From Enterobacter wuhouensis (GTDB lineage: Bacteria > Pseudomonadota > Gammaproteobacteria > Enterobacterales > Enterobacteriaceae): DNA of 64,000 nucleotides. The notes beneath the pieces are model-generated. The model was not told the origin of the DNA and did no database searches. It saw nothing but the letters and a program-made list of their open reading frames with translations. Shown one piece after another: positions 47,659 to 58,506 of this stretch (positions are counted from its first letter, which is position 1; every line of letters starts with the position of its first letter). The DNA is taken from contig NZ_SJOO01000002.1 of assembly GCF_004331265.1 (NCBI RefSeq), positions 186,001-250,000 of the forward strand, given 5' to 3'. Position numbers and translations under genes: made by a program.

Positions 47659-48951
47659 TTACAGATACGGCGACCAGGCAGGTGATTTTACCTGTCCATC
47701 AGTTGCCGGAATACGCGCTTTGAAACGCCCATCTGTAGAAACCAGATTCAGCACAGATCCCATCCCCTGAGAAGAGCTGTAGATTACCATAGTGCCGTTA
47801 GGTGCCAGACTTGGCGTTTCATCCAGGAACGTTGACGAGAGAACTTGCACGCCACCCGCTACCAGATCTTGTTTGGCAATGTGCTGCTGCCCACCGTTGG
47901 AGCTGACCATTACCATAAACTTACCGTCGCTGCTTACGTCTGCGTTCTGGTTCTGTGTACCTTCCCAGGAAATACGCTGCGCTGCACCGCCGTTAACATT
48001 AATTTTATAGATTTGTGGACGGCCTGCCTGGTCAGAAGTAAAGGCCAGGTTCTGACTGTCCGGGAACCAGGTTGGTTCGGTGTTGTTGCTGCGACCATCC
48101 GTTACCTGACGGATCTGACCGGAACCAATATCCATCACGTAGAGGTTCAGGCTACCGGTTTTAGACAGTGCGAACGCCAGCTTGGAGCCGTCAGGAGAGA
48201 ACGACGGTGCACCGTTGTGACGCGGGAACGAAGCAACCTGACGAACAGCACCGTTAGCCAGCGTCTGGATTACCAGCGCAGAACGACCGCTTTCAAAGGT
48301 CACGTAGGCCAGCTTAGAGCCGTCCGGAGACCAGGCTGGGGACATCAGCGGCTGAGAAGAACGCTTCACCAGGAACTGGTTGTAACCGTCGTAATCAGAT
48401 ACGCGCAGCTCGTAAGGGAACTGGCCGCCGTTGGTCTGCACCACGTAGGCGATACGGGTACGGAACGCGCCCTTGATGCCGGTGAGCTTTTCAAATACCG
48501 CATCGCTGGCAGCGTGAGCCGCATAGCGCAGGTACTGTTTGGTGACCTTGTACGAGTTCTGAGCCAGAACCGTACCCGGCGCACCGCCGGTATCAACCAG
48601 CTGCCAGGCCACGTTGAACGAACCGTCCGGATTAGGCGTAACCTGACCCACAACCACGGCATCAATACCCAACGCAGACCATGCGGCAGGCTGGACTTCC
48701 TGCGCGCTGCCCGGCTGCTGCGGCAGACGAGAACGATCCAACGGGTTGAATTTACCGCTGTTACGCAGGTCCGCCGCTACGATGCCGCCGGCATCTTCAG
48801 GCGCAGCGCCTGGGCCAGCCCACTGGAACGGAACAACACCGATTGGGCGCGCCGAGTCCACCCCCTGGGTGATCTCGATACGTACTTCTGCGTGCAGCAC
48901 AGCTGCCCACAGCATTAAGAAACTAAATGCTACGCGTAATGCCTGCTTCAT
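47659..48951 (-). CDS. tolB: Tol-Pal system periplasmic protein TolB
   Basis: Periplasmic component binding Pal and TolA, 430 residues. The signal peptide is cleaved after LHA (about residue 21); the exposed N-terminus [15 protein letters not shown] contains the TolA-binding TolB box. An N-terminal alpha/beta domain is followed by a six-bladed beta-propeller with repeats such as [37 protein letters not shown] and [18 protein letters not shown]. Two adjacent ATGs (48954, 48951) are possible; the second gives the E. coli length. Confidence 0.97.
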   Translation of the reverse strand: MKQALRVAFSFLMLWAAVLHAEVRIEITQGVDSARPIGVVPFQWAGPGAAPEDAGGIVAADLRNSGKFNPLDRSRLPQQPGSAQEVQPAAWSALGIDAVVVGQVTPNPDGSFNVAWQLVDTGGAPGTVLAQNSYKVTKQYLRYAAHAASDAVFEKLTGIKGAFRTRIAYVVQTNGGQFPYELRVSDYDGYNQFLVKRSSQPLMSPAWSPDGSKLAYVTFESGRSALVIQTLANGAVRQVASFPRHNGAPSFSPDGSKLAFALSKTGSLNLYVMDIGSGQIRQVTDGRSNNTEPTWFPDSQNLAFTSDQAGRPQIYKINVNGGAAQRISWEGTQNQNADVSSDGKFMVMVSSNGGQQHIAKQDLVAGGVQVLSSTFLDETPSLAPNGTMVIYSSSQGMGSVLNLVSTDGRFKARIPATDGQVKSPAWSPYL

Positions 48952-49080
48952 CATATCTCCCTTATCTGGGTAACCTTACCCACGATAATTTAGCAGAATG
49001 TTAACAAACCCAAATATACAAAACTACTTATCCCAATTACGACAATAGACTGTTTTTCATACTTCCGTAAGAAGAGATGA

Positions 49081-50334
49081 TTACAGCTTAAAGTCCAGTT
49101 TGGCATCTTTTATCTTTTCATAAACAGCCTCACTAGGCGGTTTAGGAATGTTCGCCGATCTTGCTGCAGCCAGCGCAGCCTGACAAAGCGCAGGATCGCC
49201 CCCTTCAGACGTCACGTTTTTCAACCTGCCGTCTGGCGCAAGGTTGATATGTAAGACGCATTGCTTGCCCTGATACAGGCCTGCGTCAAAGAGTCGGCTC
49301 TGAATCGCAACCTGGATCTGCTTCGCATAGGCGCTAATATCTGCACCAGTCGCACCACCGTTAGCACCGGAGGTACCGCTGTCTTTCGACGGCTGGCCGC
49401 TACCTTTCGCTCCTCCGCCGGTTTTCGGCGCATTCTTACCTGAACTCAGGTCGCCCAGCAGATCGTCAACACCGGCGGCAGCGGCAGCTTTTTCAGCGGC
49501 AGCCGCCTTTTTGGCTGCGGCTTTTTCAGCAGCCGCTTTCTTATCGGCAGCAGCCTTCTCAGCTGCAGCTTTTTTGTCAGCGGCGGCTTTCTCCGCGGCA
49601 GCCGCTTTTTCCGCCGCAGCTTTCTCGGCTGCAGCCGCTTTCTTCGCAGCATCAGCAGCAGCTTTCTTCTCTGCTTCCTGAGCGGCTTTCTTCGCGGCTT
49701 CCGCTTCTGCTTTCTTCTGTGCATCGGCAGCGACTTTTTTCGCAGCTTCCGCTTCGGCTTTCTTCTGAGCATCAGCAGCGGCTTTTTTCGCAGCTTCCGC
49801 TTCCGCTTTCTTCTGAGCATCGGCTGCGGCTTTTTTCGCCGCATCCGCCGCTAGCTTCGCCTGGGCATCAGCCTGCGCTTTTGCGTCCGCTGCGGCTTTA
49901 GCCGCCGCTTCTTCAGCCTGCTTTTGCTGTTCCTGCGCTTTCTTCGCGGCAGCTTCAGCCTGCTTCTGCTGCTCCGCCTGCTCTTTCGCCGCTTCCTGCG
50001 CCTGCAAACGTTCTTTCTCAAGCTGCTTCAGGCGTTCCTGCTCGGCGGCCTGCTTTTCACGCAGCTCTTCCGCTTGCTGTTGCGCCTGTTTTTCACGCTG
50101 CTCTTCAGCACGTTTGGCACTCGCCTGCTGCTGTTGCTGACGATTATAGTTCTGCACTACCGCACCGGGATCCACCATAACGGCGTCGATGGACGAACCA
50201 CCGCCGCCGCCCGATGCATCAATGTGCTCGTCGAACGAACTCCAGATCAGCGCTGCAAAAAGAATAACGTGCAGCACTGCGGAGACGATTATCGCTCGCT
50301 TAAGCTTGTCGTTCTGTTCGGTTGCCTTTGACAC
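49081..50334 (-). CDS. tolA: Tol-Pal energy transducer TolA
   Basis: Inner-membrane protein with a long periplasmic helix that links TolQR to TolB/Pal, 417 residues. There is one membrane helix at about 13-34 (with the SHLS-like SAVLHVILFAALIW), a Gly-rich hinge (SGGGGGSS, 41-48), and domain II from about 65 to 287. Domain II is almost entirely Ala/Lys/Glu/Gln and includes exact 16-residue repeats. The globular domain III begins near 310 and ends KDAKLDFKL. Colicins and filamentous phages use this domain in related species. It lies 28 bp after tolR. Confidence 0.96.
   Translation of the reverse strand: MSKATEQNDKLKRAIIVSAVLHVILFAALIWSSFDEHIDASGGGGGSSIDAVMVDPGAVVQNYNRQQQQQASAKRAEEQREKQAQQQAEELREKQAAEQERLKQLEKERLQAQEAAKEQAEQQKQAEAAAKKAQEQQKQAEEAAAKAAADAKAQADAQAKLAADAAKKAAADAQKKAEAEAAKKAAADAQKKAEAEAAKKVAADAQKKAEAEAAKKAAQEAEKKAAADAAKKAAAAEKAAAEKAAAAEKAAADKKAAAEKAAADKKAAAEKAAAKKAAAAEKAAAAAGVDDLLGDLSSGKNAPKTGGGAKGSGQPSKDSGTSGANGGATGADISAYAKQIQVAIQSRLFDAGLYQGKQCVLHINLAPDGRLKNVTSEGGDPALCQAALAAARSANIPKPPSEAVYEKIKDAKLDFKL
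49681..49824. repeat. Tandem 48-bp repeats inside tolA
   Basis: Three consecutive 48-bp units encode the 16-residue unit ADAQKKAEAEAAKKAA (residues 171-218), with one V for A and small end changes. They are followed by shorter EKAAADKKAA repeats (about residues 240-280). Such arrays change length by slippage between strains. Confidence 0.88.
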
Positions 50335-50362
50335 TATCGGTTCCCAAAAACTACGCAGATGA

Positions 50363-50791
50363 TCAAATAGGCTGAGTCATTAAGCCAACCGACTTAACGC
50401 CCGCGCTATGTAGCAAGTTCAGCGCTTTAATGATTTCATCGTAAGGTACGTCTTTCGCACCGCCGATTAAGAAGACCGTTTTCGGATTTGACTCCAGGCG
50501 ACGTTGCGCTTCGGCAATAACCTGCTCAGGCGGCAGCTGATCCATACGATCTTTCTCTACCACCACGCTGTACTGCCCTACGCCGGAAACCTCAATGATG
50601 ACCGGAGGATCGTCATTGGTGCTTACCGCCTGTGATTCAGTCGCATCCGGCAGATCCACTTCCACGCTCTGGGTAATGATGGGTGCCGTCGCCATAAAGA
50701 TCAGCAGCAGTACCAACAGTACGTCCAGCAGCGGGACGATATTGATTTCGGACTTGAGCTCGCGACGACCTCGTCCACGCGATCTGGCCAT
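50363..50791 (-). CDS. tolR: Tol-Pal system protein TolR
   Basis: ExbD-family stator protein, 142 residues. It has one membrane helix at about 18-40, with the proton-path aspartate in INIVPLLDVLLVLLLIFM (Asp near residue 23), and a periplasmic domain (VIEVSGVGQYSVVVEKDRM, LIGGAKDVPYDEIIKAL). It works with TolQ to convert proton motive force into TolA movement. It lies 3 bp after tolQ. Confidence 0.97.
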   Translation of the reverse strand: MARSRGRGRRELKSEINIVPLLDVLLVLLLIFMATAPIITQSVEVDLPDATESQAVSTNDDPPVIIEVSGVGQYSVVVEKDRMDQLPPEQVIAEAQRRLESNPKTVFLIGGAKDVPYDEIIKALNLLHSAGVKSVGLMTQPI

Positions 50792-50794
50792 GGT

Positions 50795-51888
<1,094 letters not shown>

Positions 51889-52036
51889 TTTACATCCCGG
51901 TAATACAAGAAAAGTTGGAGCTTTCAAACTTCGCTACTATACGCGCGGGAATGATGGTTTGGAATGGGAGAAAGTAAACGGAGAGTAAATTTTTATGGGC
52001 TCGGGTAAGCCCATAACGTTAACGGACATTTCTTAT

Positions 52037-52327
52037 TCAGGAGAAGAAGAAAATCAAACCTGCGAGGAGTACGAGGTCGGCAATCAGCGGGCAAAAGATC
52101 CCCTGCCAGTGAAGCGCTTTCGGACGAAAGCCCACGCCGTGAATTACCCCAGCGCACACCGCCCACATAATGAGGAAGCCGTGCCAGATTTCCAGCTCGC
52201 TGGTCTTTGCCGCGAAGCGCGACGGATCCCAGAAGATACAGCCTGCCAGCAGTAATGCCATCACTAAAGAAAGCGCCCGTAACGGGCGCTTATCCATTAC
52301 CGCATATAACGTTGCGATAATGTTCAT
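52037..52327 (-). CDS. ybgE: YbgE, cyd operon membrane protein
   Basis: Small inner-membrane protein of 96 residues with three hydrophobic segments (about 18-33, 48-64, 76-94) and a conserved KTSELEIWHG loop. It is part of the cydABX-ybgE operon in E. coli, but no essential function in cytochrome bd is known. Its start overlaps the cydX stop by 1 bp (52327). The remaining 148 bp to ybgC hold no gene. Confidence 0.93.
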   Translation of the reverse strand: MNIIATLYAVMDKRPLRALSLVMALLLAGCIFWDPSRFAAKTSELEIWHGFLIMWAVCAGVIHGVGFRPKALHWQGIFCPLIADLVLLAGLIFFFS

Positions 52328-52440
52328 TAGTGTTTTTCTTCACCTGCTTTAGACGCTTCAACGTGCTCAAGCGCCAGGGCAGTGATGACACCAAATGCAC
52401 AAGCAAGAAGCGTCCCTAAAATCCATGCGAAATACCACAT
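52327..52440 (-). CDS. cydX: CydX, small subunit of cytochrome bd-I
   Basis: A 37-residue single-helix protein, MWYFAWILGTLLACAFGVIT, ending EASKAGEEKH. It is the third subunit of cytochrome bd-I oxidase and stabilises the haem b595/d site in E. coli. Length and sequence match closely. It lies 14 bp after cydB and overlaps ybgE by 1 bp. Confidence 0.96.
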   Translation of the reverse strand: MWYFAWILGTLLACAFGVITALALEHVEASKAGEEKH

Positions 52441-52454
52441 ATTCAGCTCCTTAC

Positions 52455-53594
52455 TTAATACAGTGAATGAGTGTTGCTTTCGATATCTTCTTTCGTGATA
52501 CGACCGAACATCTTCCAGTAACACCAGGTGGTGTAGAGCAGGATAATCGGTACGAACACACAAGCAACATACGTCATCAGGTTCAGCGTCAGCTGGCTGG
52601 AGGTCGCATCCCACATCGTCAGGCTGGCATTCATCATGGTGCTTGACGGCATCACGAATGGGAACATGGCAATACCGGCCGTCAGAATGATGCACGCCAG
52701 GGTCAGTGAAGAGAACACGAACGCCAGAGCACCTTTTTCAAGACGAGACGTCAGCATGGTCAGCAGCGGCAGCAACACGCCCAGAGCCGGGATAGCCCAC
52801 AGCGCAGGGGTATTGTTGAAGTTCACCATCCAGGCACCCGCCTGACGCGCCACTTCTTTGGTCAGCGGGTTAGACGGTGCGGCATGGTTAATCGCCGACG
52901 TAATCACGTAACCATCAATACCGTACACGACCCAGACACCGGCCAGTGCGAAGCAGACCAGCGTGACCAGAGCGGCAACCTGGGCGGTAGCGCGGGAACG
53001 CAGGTGAAGTTCGCCCACGGTACGCATCTGCAGATAGGTCGCGCCCTGAGTAATGATCATCGCGACGCTCACCACGCCCGCCAGCAGGCCAAACGGATTC
53101 AGCAGCTGGAAGAAGTTACCGGTGTAGTAAAGACGCATGTACTCGTCGATGTGGAACGGCACGCCCTGCAGCAGGTTACCGAACGCCACGCCAATCACCA
53201 GCGGCGGAACGAAGCTACCGATGAAGATGCCCCAGTCCCACATGTTGCGCCAGCGGGTGTCTTCAATCTTAGAGCGGTAGTCGAAACCAACCGGACGGAA
53301 GAATAAAGACGCCAGCACCAGAATCATCGCCACGTAGAAACCAGAGAACGCAGCCGCGTAGACCATCGGCCAGGCGGCGAACAGCGCGCCGCCCGCGGTG
53401 ATCAGCCACACCTGGTTACCGTCCCAGTGCGGGGCGATGGAGTTGATCATGATTCGACGCTCGGTGTCATTACGGCCGAGGAAACGGGTGAGCATGCCCA
53501 CGCCCATGTCGAAACCATCCGTGACCGCAAAACCGATCAGCAGAATACCGACCAGCAGCCACCAGATAAAACGCAATACTTCATAATCGATCAT
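52455..53594 (-). CDS. cydB: Cytochrome bd-I ubiquinol oxidase subunit II
   Basis: Integral membrane subunit with eight helices, 379 residues as in E. coli. It begins MIDYEVLRFIWWLLVGILLI, and the family stretch ITAGGALFAAWPMVYAAAFS follows near residue 62. DGNQVW precedes it. It holds ubiquinone-8 structurally in E. coli. It lies 15 bp after cydA in the operon. Confidence 0.97.
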   Translation of the reverse strand: MIDYEVLRFIWWLLVGILLIGFAVTDGFDMGVGMLTRFLGRNDTERRIMINSIAPHWDGNQVWLITAGGALFAAWPMVYAAAFSGFYVAMILVLASLFFRPVGFDYRSKIEDTRWRNMWDWGIFIGSFVPPLVIGVAFGNLLQGVPFHIDEYMRLYYTGNFFQLLNPFGLLAGVVSVAMIITQGATYLQMRTVGELHLRSRATAQVAALVTLVCFALAGVWVVYGIDGYVITSAINHAAPSNPLTKEVARQAGAWMVNFNNTPALWAIPALGVLLPLLTMLTSRLEKGALAFVFSSLTLACIILTAGIAMFPFVMPSSTMMNASLTMWDATSSQLTLNLMTYVACVFVPIILLYTTWCYWKMFGRITKEDIESNTHSLY

Positions 53595-53609
53595 TTGATG
53601 ACTCCTGTC

Positions 53610-55178
53610 TTAGCGTGCCGGCTGAGTAGTCACGGTGGACTGCTCGTAGTGATAGCGACCGGTTTTCAGGCTGCTTGGGCCAAGGCGCGCGAACTTGAAC
53701 ATCAGGAACAGTTCAGCTACCAGGAACAGGGTGTACAGACCACAAATCAGCAGCATTGAGAAGATCAGATCGCCCGCCGTCAGGGAAGAGTTCGCTACCG
53801 CGGTTGGCAGCACCTCACCGATCGCCCACGGCTGACGGCCATACTCCGCAACAAACCAGCCGGATTCAATGGCAATCCACGGCAGCGGGATACCGTACAG
53901 CGCCGTACGCAGCAGCCATTTCTTCTCACCGATACGGTTACGAATCACTGACCAGAAGGACGCCGCGATAATCAGCAGCATGATGATGCCGCAGCCCACC
54001 ATGATGCGGAACGCGAAGTACAGAGGCGCAACGCGTGGAATAGAGTCTTTGGTTGCCATCTGAATCTGTGCTTCCGTCGCGTCGGAGACGTTCGGGGTAT
54101 AGCGTTTCAGCAGCAGACCGTAGCCCAGGTCTTTCTTCACGTCGTTGAACTGGTCGCGAACGGCCTGGTCGGTTGAACCAGAGCGCAGCTGTTCCAGCAG
54201 CGAGTAAGCCTTCATCCCGTTACGGATACGCTCTTCGTGCTGCACCATCAGATCTTTCAGGCCAGTGACCTGCTTGTCGACGGAACGCGTCGCGATGATG
54301 CCCAGCGCGTAAGGGATTTGAATGGCGAAGCGGTTTTCCTGCGCATCCTGATCCGGAATACCGAACAGGGTAAAGGCAGCCGGAGCCGGTTGCGTTTCCC
54401 ACTCGGCTTCAATCGCAGCCAGTTTGGTTTTCTGCACGTCGCCCATTTCGTAACCGGATTCATCACCCAGAACAATAACGGACAGAATCGCAGCCATACC
54501 GAAGCTTGCGGCGATAGCAAAGGAGCGTTTTGCAAAAGCGAAGTCGCGACCGCGCAGCATGTAGTAGGAGCTGATGCCCAGCACGAACATGGCGCCGCAC
54601 ACGTAGCCCGATGCCACGGTGTGAACGAATTTAACCTGTGCAACCGGGTTCAGGACCAGCTCGGCAAAGCTGACCATCTCCATACGCATGGTTTCGAAGT
54701 TGAAATCAGAGGCGATGGGGTTCTGCATCCAGCCGTTCGCGACCAAGATCCACAGCGCGGACAGGTTAGAGCCTAATGCGACCAGCCAGGTCACTGCCAT
54801 ATGCTGGACTTTGCCCAGACGGTCCCAGCCGAAGAAGAACAGACCTACAAAGGTGGATTCGAGGAAGAAGGCCATCAGACCTTCAATGGCCAGTGGCGCA
54901 CCGAAGATATCCCCTACGTAGTGGGAATAGTAAGACCAGTTAGTCCCGAACTGGAACTCCATGGTTAAACCGGTAGCCACGCCCAGCGCGAAGTTGATAC
55001 CAAACAACTTGCCCCAGAACTTGGTCATATCTTTATAAATCTGTTTGCCGGAGAGGACGTAAACCGTTTCCATGATCGCCAACAGGAACGCCATACCGAG
55101 CGTCAGTGGTACAAACAGGAAGTGGTACATCGCGGTCAAGGCAAACTGTAAGCGCGACAGTTCGACTATGTCTAACAT
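53610..55178 (-). CDS. cydA: Cytochrome bd-I ubiquinol oxidase subunit I
   Basis: Catalytic subunit binding haems b558, b595 and d; reduces O2 to water with high affinity while releasing protons to the periplasm. It has 522 residues as in E. coli. H19 in [11 protein letters not shown] is a haem axial ligand. The Q-loop is long (about 250-380), the form typical of enterobacteria, and [13 protein letters not shown] is the conserved C-terminal part. It is the first gene of the operon, with an FNR-type site about 340 bp upstream. Confidence 0.97.
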   Translation of the reverse strand: MLDIVELSRLQFALTAMYHFLFVPLTLGMAFLLAIMETVYVLSGKQIYKDMTKFWGKLFGINFALGVATGLTMEFQFGTNWSYYSHYVGDIFGAPLAIEGLMAFFLESTFVGLFFFGWDRLGKVQHMAVTWLVALGSNLSALWILVANGWMQNPIASDFNFETMRMEMVSFAELVLNPVAQVKFVHTVASGYVCGAMFVLGISSYYMLRGRDFAFAKRSFAIAASFGMAAILSVIVLGDESGYEMGDVQKTKLAAIEAEWETQPAPAAFTLFGIPDQDAQENRFAIQIPYALGIIATRSVDKQVTGLKDLMVQHEERIRNGMKAYSLLEQLRSGSTDQAVRDQFNDVKKDLGYGLLLKRYTPNVSDATEAQIQMATKDSIPRVAPLYFAFRIMVGCGIIMLLIIAASFWSVIRNRIGEKKWLLRTALYGIPLPWIAIESGWFVAEYGRQPWAIGEVLPTAVANSSLTAGDLIFSMLLICGLYTLFLVAELFLMFKFARLGPSSLKTGRYHYEQSTVTTQPAR

Positions 55179-55810
55179 TATGACTCCTTGCTCATCGCAT
55201 GAAGACTCCGAGAGTGAACCCCGTCAGAAAGAGATTCACACGCATGCCCCAATACAAATTATTCGCATCCCTGTCGTCGTTATTACCCTGAGGGAGGATA
55301 AAAACGATGACGTCAGGTTACAAATACGTTAAAAAAAACCAAAATTGATCCCGTAAATATAATACGCTGCAAAACCCTTACAATAAACAGGTTTTTATTG
55401 AATCACATTTACGTTTTACGACGGTGATCAACTTATAGCAAAACTACCGCTTTTCGGCCATTTTGATCGGGGACAATTTAGCGCCTTTTGAAGGTTTTTT
55501 CCAAGGATTAAACATTGATTTAAATCAAAAACGACTCTCAATGTTAACCATGTTTAATCATGGTGAGAATGGTAAAAACCATGTTAATGATATGTACATT
55601 TGGAGGTGTTGTTAGTTATCAATCGCAAGAGGAAATATAAACAGAAGTGATTTTATTTAACGCTCAAGGAAAAATGCTGGACTGGCCGGGTAAACATTTA
55701 ATGATAGTCCCCTCACCCTCATTTTTCGCGGGCAAACTGCACCTTGTGGAATTACTTTTATTTTACTTTTACGCCCCTTTAAATTAACACCACTGTGTGA
55801 CTATTTAATG
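55179..55810. other. Intergenic region between cydA and mngB (cyd promoter region)
   Basis: About 630 bp, AT-rich, with no credible gene on either strand. It corresponds to the long regulatory leader of E. coli cydA, which has several promoters. A perfect FNR half-site pair lies at 55515-55528. A GTTAAC...TTTAAT pair (55543-55558) resembles ArcA direct repeats but is weak. The part near mngB (about 55620-55800) shows nothing I can name. Confidence 0.7.
55515..55528. promoter_or_regulatory. FNR box in the cydA promoter region
   Basis: TTGATTTAAATCAA matches TTGAT-N4-ATCAA exactly. In E. coli FNR represses cyd under strict anoxia while ArcA activates under low oxygen. Confidence 0.85.
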
Positions 55811-55839
55811 AAAAAAGGCTGCAGGGCCTACAGCCTTTT
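55811..55839 (-). terminator. Terminator of the mng operon
   Basis: AAAAAAGGCTG on one side and CAGCCTTTT on the other around CAGGGCCTA, 14 bp after the mngB stop on the minus strand. Confidence 0.85.
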
Positions 55840-55852
55840 CTCTTGTCGTCGG

Positions 55853-58486
55853 TTATGAGTCGAACAAAATGCTAAACGTGCGCGACGCGCCCGGTTTGAA
55901 CGCGCACATCATCCCCTGCACATTTTCCCCGGTTTTTATCTGCTCGTTCATGTCTGTTTCGCAGCACCGTCGTACGGACTGATTTATTGCTAACTGGACA
56001 TCATTCACACTGGTTATGGAAGGGTTAAACAGACGTAGAATCAGCTCATCGCGTTCTTCCGCCTTTTTGATCGCACTGAGCACGCACCCCGTTGGCGAAA
56101 GAGAAAACAGGCTGTAGCTCAGTGGCGTCATGAACGTCGAACGATTGAGCTTCATCGCATCCCAGGGGATTTTGTTATAGCACTGCACCGGCGTTAACCA
56201 TGACTTTGCCTGCTGCGCTAAGCCGGCGCTTTCAGGCGTTCCGCTGAAGCTGTACAGGCTAAACCGACAGGTTAACGCCCCCCGCATCTGCGAATCAGGA
56301 ACGGGCATTTTAATACCCGACGGTCTGCCGGGGCGCAGGAGCAGATCTTCTTTCCCGAGCAGCCCAACGCCGCGAAGCAGGGTCAATGCAAAGGCTTTTT
56401 TGTCATCCCCCACTACTTCAAACTCACGCAGCCCCTCGGTGAACAGGGCGAGTCCGTTGCGTCTCTCCCGAAGGACGGCGTAGTTGAGCAAATTCCAGAC
56501 GGGCACCGGCGCTTCTTTCCAGCCTTCCTCCTGCCAGGTCTCCATCGCCTCATCCTGCACCGGACGGGTAATGGAACCAAACTGGGTATCCGCTAACACT
56601 TCCTGCGTGCTAAACGGCGTAGGGATCAGCACGCGAATGCGGTGGTCATCAGCCTGATTATCCAGGCGTACCTCCACGTCAATGCGTCTGCTGTTGTGGC
56701 TGAGCGTGACCGCAATCTCGGCACCGAGCGCGCCATTCTGCTGGCGGGCCGAGCGCTCGGTGAGGTTTGCCGGAACGGCCATGCGGTGACGGATAACCGC
56801 CCTGCTCTGCCAGCCCTCATGCGTGACCTCAACATCATGCTGCCCTTGTGCTGAAGTGAGTCTCCACTCTTCTCGCGAAGGCGAGTAGTCGTACTCGTCC
56901 CCGTCATCCGAGCTTTCCTCCATTTCCAGCACGCGGTCATAAATGAGCCCGGACTCTTTATCCCGCAGGCGCAGCGTGCCGTCGGCGTTTAAATCAATCT
57001 GCCAGAAGGCATTTTCCAGCAGCGCGTCGGTCCCTTTTGCCGGAGCGAGCACGTTCCCGGCAACATGCGGCTCGATAAAGAGCGTGCGATAGCCCATCGA
57101 CGGCAGGATCTGGCTGACCTGAATATCGAACTCCATAAAGGGTTCGTAGTTCCCGTAATGGACGATTTGTCGGTCAATCAAGCCAGGGTCAAGCTCGCGC
57201 GCGTCGCGAATGAAATACGGGATCTCGTTGCCTTTGTCATCCACCAAACGAAAACGGCTGGCGCGCAGACGGAGAGTCGTGTTGATGACCTCTTCCCGCG
57301 GCCAGGGCATCAGGTTGAACATCACCAGCTTATCGGCATCACTTTCCGGCATGTTGTCGACAATCTTGCGCATGTAGAATGCGACCAGATTGTCAGCCAT
57401 ATCCTCAGCCAGCTCAAAGCGGGAGACAATTTCGCGATGCACCTTGTCGCTGCAGCAGCAGCCGATGCTGTCGTGCGCGTGGTTTTTCAGGATCTCTTTC
57501 CACATTTTTTCCAGCAGGCCGTGGTGATACTCAAAGCCCAGCGTCCAGGCGAGCGTCGCCAGCGGCTCGAGGAGGTTGACGATTTTATTTTCGATACGGG
57601 CATGGGCAATTTTGATATCCATCCGCGTGGAGCCAATCGTTCGGTGCACGCGCATGTACTTCCCGTCGATAAACTCGCCTTTCAGCGTCGCCAGCGCCTC
57701 CCGATGGGCGTCGATATGGTCGAAGACCTCCTCAAAGCGGCTCATCACGAATTTACGCTGCGGGTAGATTTCGCGAAGCTTATCCATCACCGCAAAAATG
57801 TTCTGCTGCAGCGGCATCTGGTCATGGCCGTTAGGCAGCAAAATTTCGTTTGTCACGGAGGCGCTTTCCAGCACCTCAAAGTAGCTGTCGAGGCGTTTAC
57901 GCAGCCCGGCTTCGTCCTCCGGTAAGTACTTACCAATCGCGTAGCCCAGCGGCAGCACCTGCGCCGTTACTTCACTGCCGTCCTGGCTCTGCCAGAGAAA
58001 CTCGGTTTTATCTGTCCCGTGACGTTCCGAGCAGCCGCGCCAGAACATCGTGCGCATAATGCCGAAACCGTTATAAATGTGTGGAAGCTGGCCGGACATA
58101 CCAAATGAATCGGGCAGATAGCCAATTTTCATCGGCTCGCCGAACGCCATGCAGTCGCGAATGCCGTACATCAGGTTACGCACAATCGACTCGCCGGAGA
58201 CAATCGTGGTATCCGTCTGCGTATACCAGGGACCAATAATGAGCTTTCCGGCCTGGACCAGCGCCTTCACGCGGGGGCGGTTTTCCGGTTTTACCGCAAA
58301 GTAATCCTCCAGCACCGCCGTCTGGCCGTCGAGGACGTAGTATTTATATTCCTCGTCCTGTTCAAGACGGGTGAGGATCTCCTCCATATTATTGACCAGG
58401 AGAATACGTGACGCTTCGGTGGTGAAGTACCACTCACGGTCCCAGTGCATATGCGGCGTGATATGAACGCGAGATACAGCTTTCAT
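55853..58486 (-). CDS. mngB: Mannosylglycerate hydrolase (alpha-mannosidase) MngB
   Basis: GH38 alpha-mannosidase of 877 residues, the E. coli length, releasing mannose 6-phosphate and glycerate from imported 6-phosphomannosyl-glycerate in the cytoplasm. The Zn-binding [13 protein letters not shown] is near residue 8-20, [15 protein letters not shown] near 124 includes the nucleophile-region aspartate, and [18 protein letters not shown] near 336 supplies another metal histidine. It is second in the mngA-mngB operon, 20 bp after mngA, and ends with a hairpin terminator. Confidence 0.96.
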   Translation of the reverse strand: MKAVSRVHITPHMHWDREWYFTTEASRILLVNNMEEILTRLEQDEEYKYYVLDGQTAVLEDYFAVKPENRPRVKALVQAGKLIIGPWYTQTDTTIVSGESIVRNLMYGIRDCMAFGEPMKIGYLPDSFGMSGQLPHIYNGFGIMRTMFWRGCSERHGTDKTEFLWQSQDGSEVTAQVLPLGYAIGKYLPEDEAGLRKRLDSYFEVLESASVTNEILLPNGHDQMPLQQNIFAVMDKLREIYPQRKFVMSRFEEVFDHIDAHREALATLKGEFIDGKYMRVHRTIGSTRMDIKIAHARIENKIVNLLEPLATLAWTLGFEYHHGLLEKMWKEILKNHAHDSIGCCCSDKVHREIVSRFELAEDMADNLVAFYMRKIVDNMPESDADKLVMFNLMPWPREEVINTTLRLRASRFRLVDDKGNEIPYFIRDARELDPGLIDRQIVHYGNYEPFMEFDIQVSQILPSMGYRTLFIEPHVAGNVLAPAKGTDALLENAFWQIDLNADGTLRLRDKESGLIYDRVLEMEESSDDGDEYDYSPSREEWRLTSAQGQHDVEVTHEGWQSRAVIRHRMAVPANLTERSARQQNGALGAEIAVTLSHNSRRIDVEVRLDNQADDHRIRVLIPTPFSTQEVLADTQFGSITRPVQDEAMETWQEEGWKEAPVPVWNLLNYAVLRERRNGLALFTEGLREFEVVGDDKKAFALTLLRGVGLLGKEDLLLRPGRPSGIKMPVPDSQMRGALTCRFSLYSFSGTPESAGLAQQAKSWLTPVQCYNKIPWDAMKLNRSTFMTPLSYSLFSLSPTGCVLSAIKKAEERDELILRLFNPSITSVNDVQLAINQSVRRCCETDMNEQIKTGENVQGMMCAFKPGASRTFSILFDS

Positions 58487-58506
58487 CTTCGTTTCCTGTG
58501 TGCGTG

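Noticed and set aside
47845..48918. 357-codon open frame opposite tolB
   Set aside because: Antisense shadow of the tolB propeller repeats; no domain, no ribosome binding site.
49440..50100. Low-complexity Ala/Lys/Glu stretch as possible assembly artefact or foreign DNA
   Set aside because: It is the normal long helix of TolA (domain II). The frame is intact from the membrane helix to the globular domain III.
57065..57925. 286-codon open frame opposite mngB
   Set aside because: Mirror of the GH38 mannosidase gene; composition typical of antisense frames.
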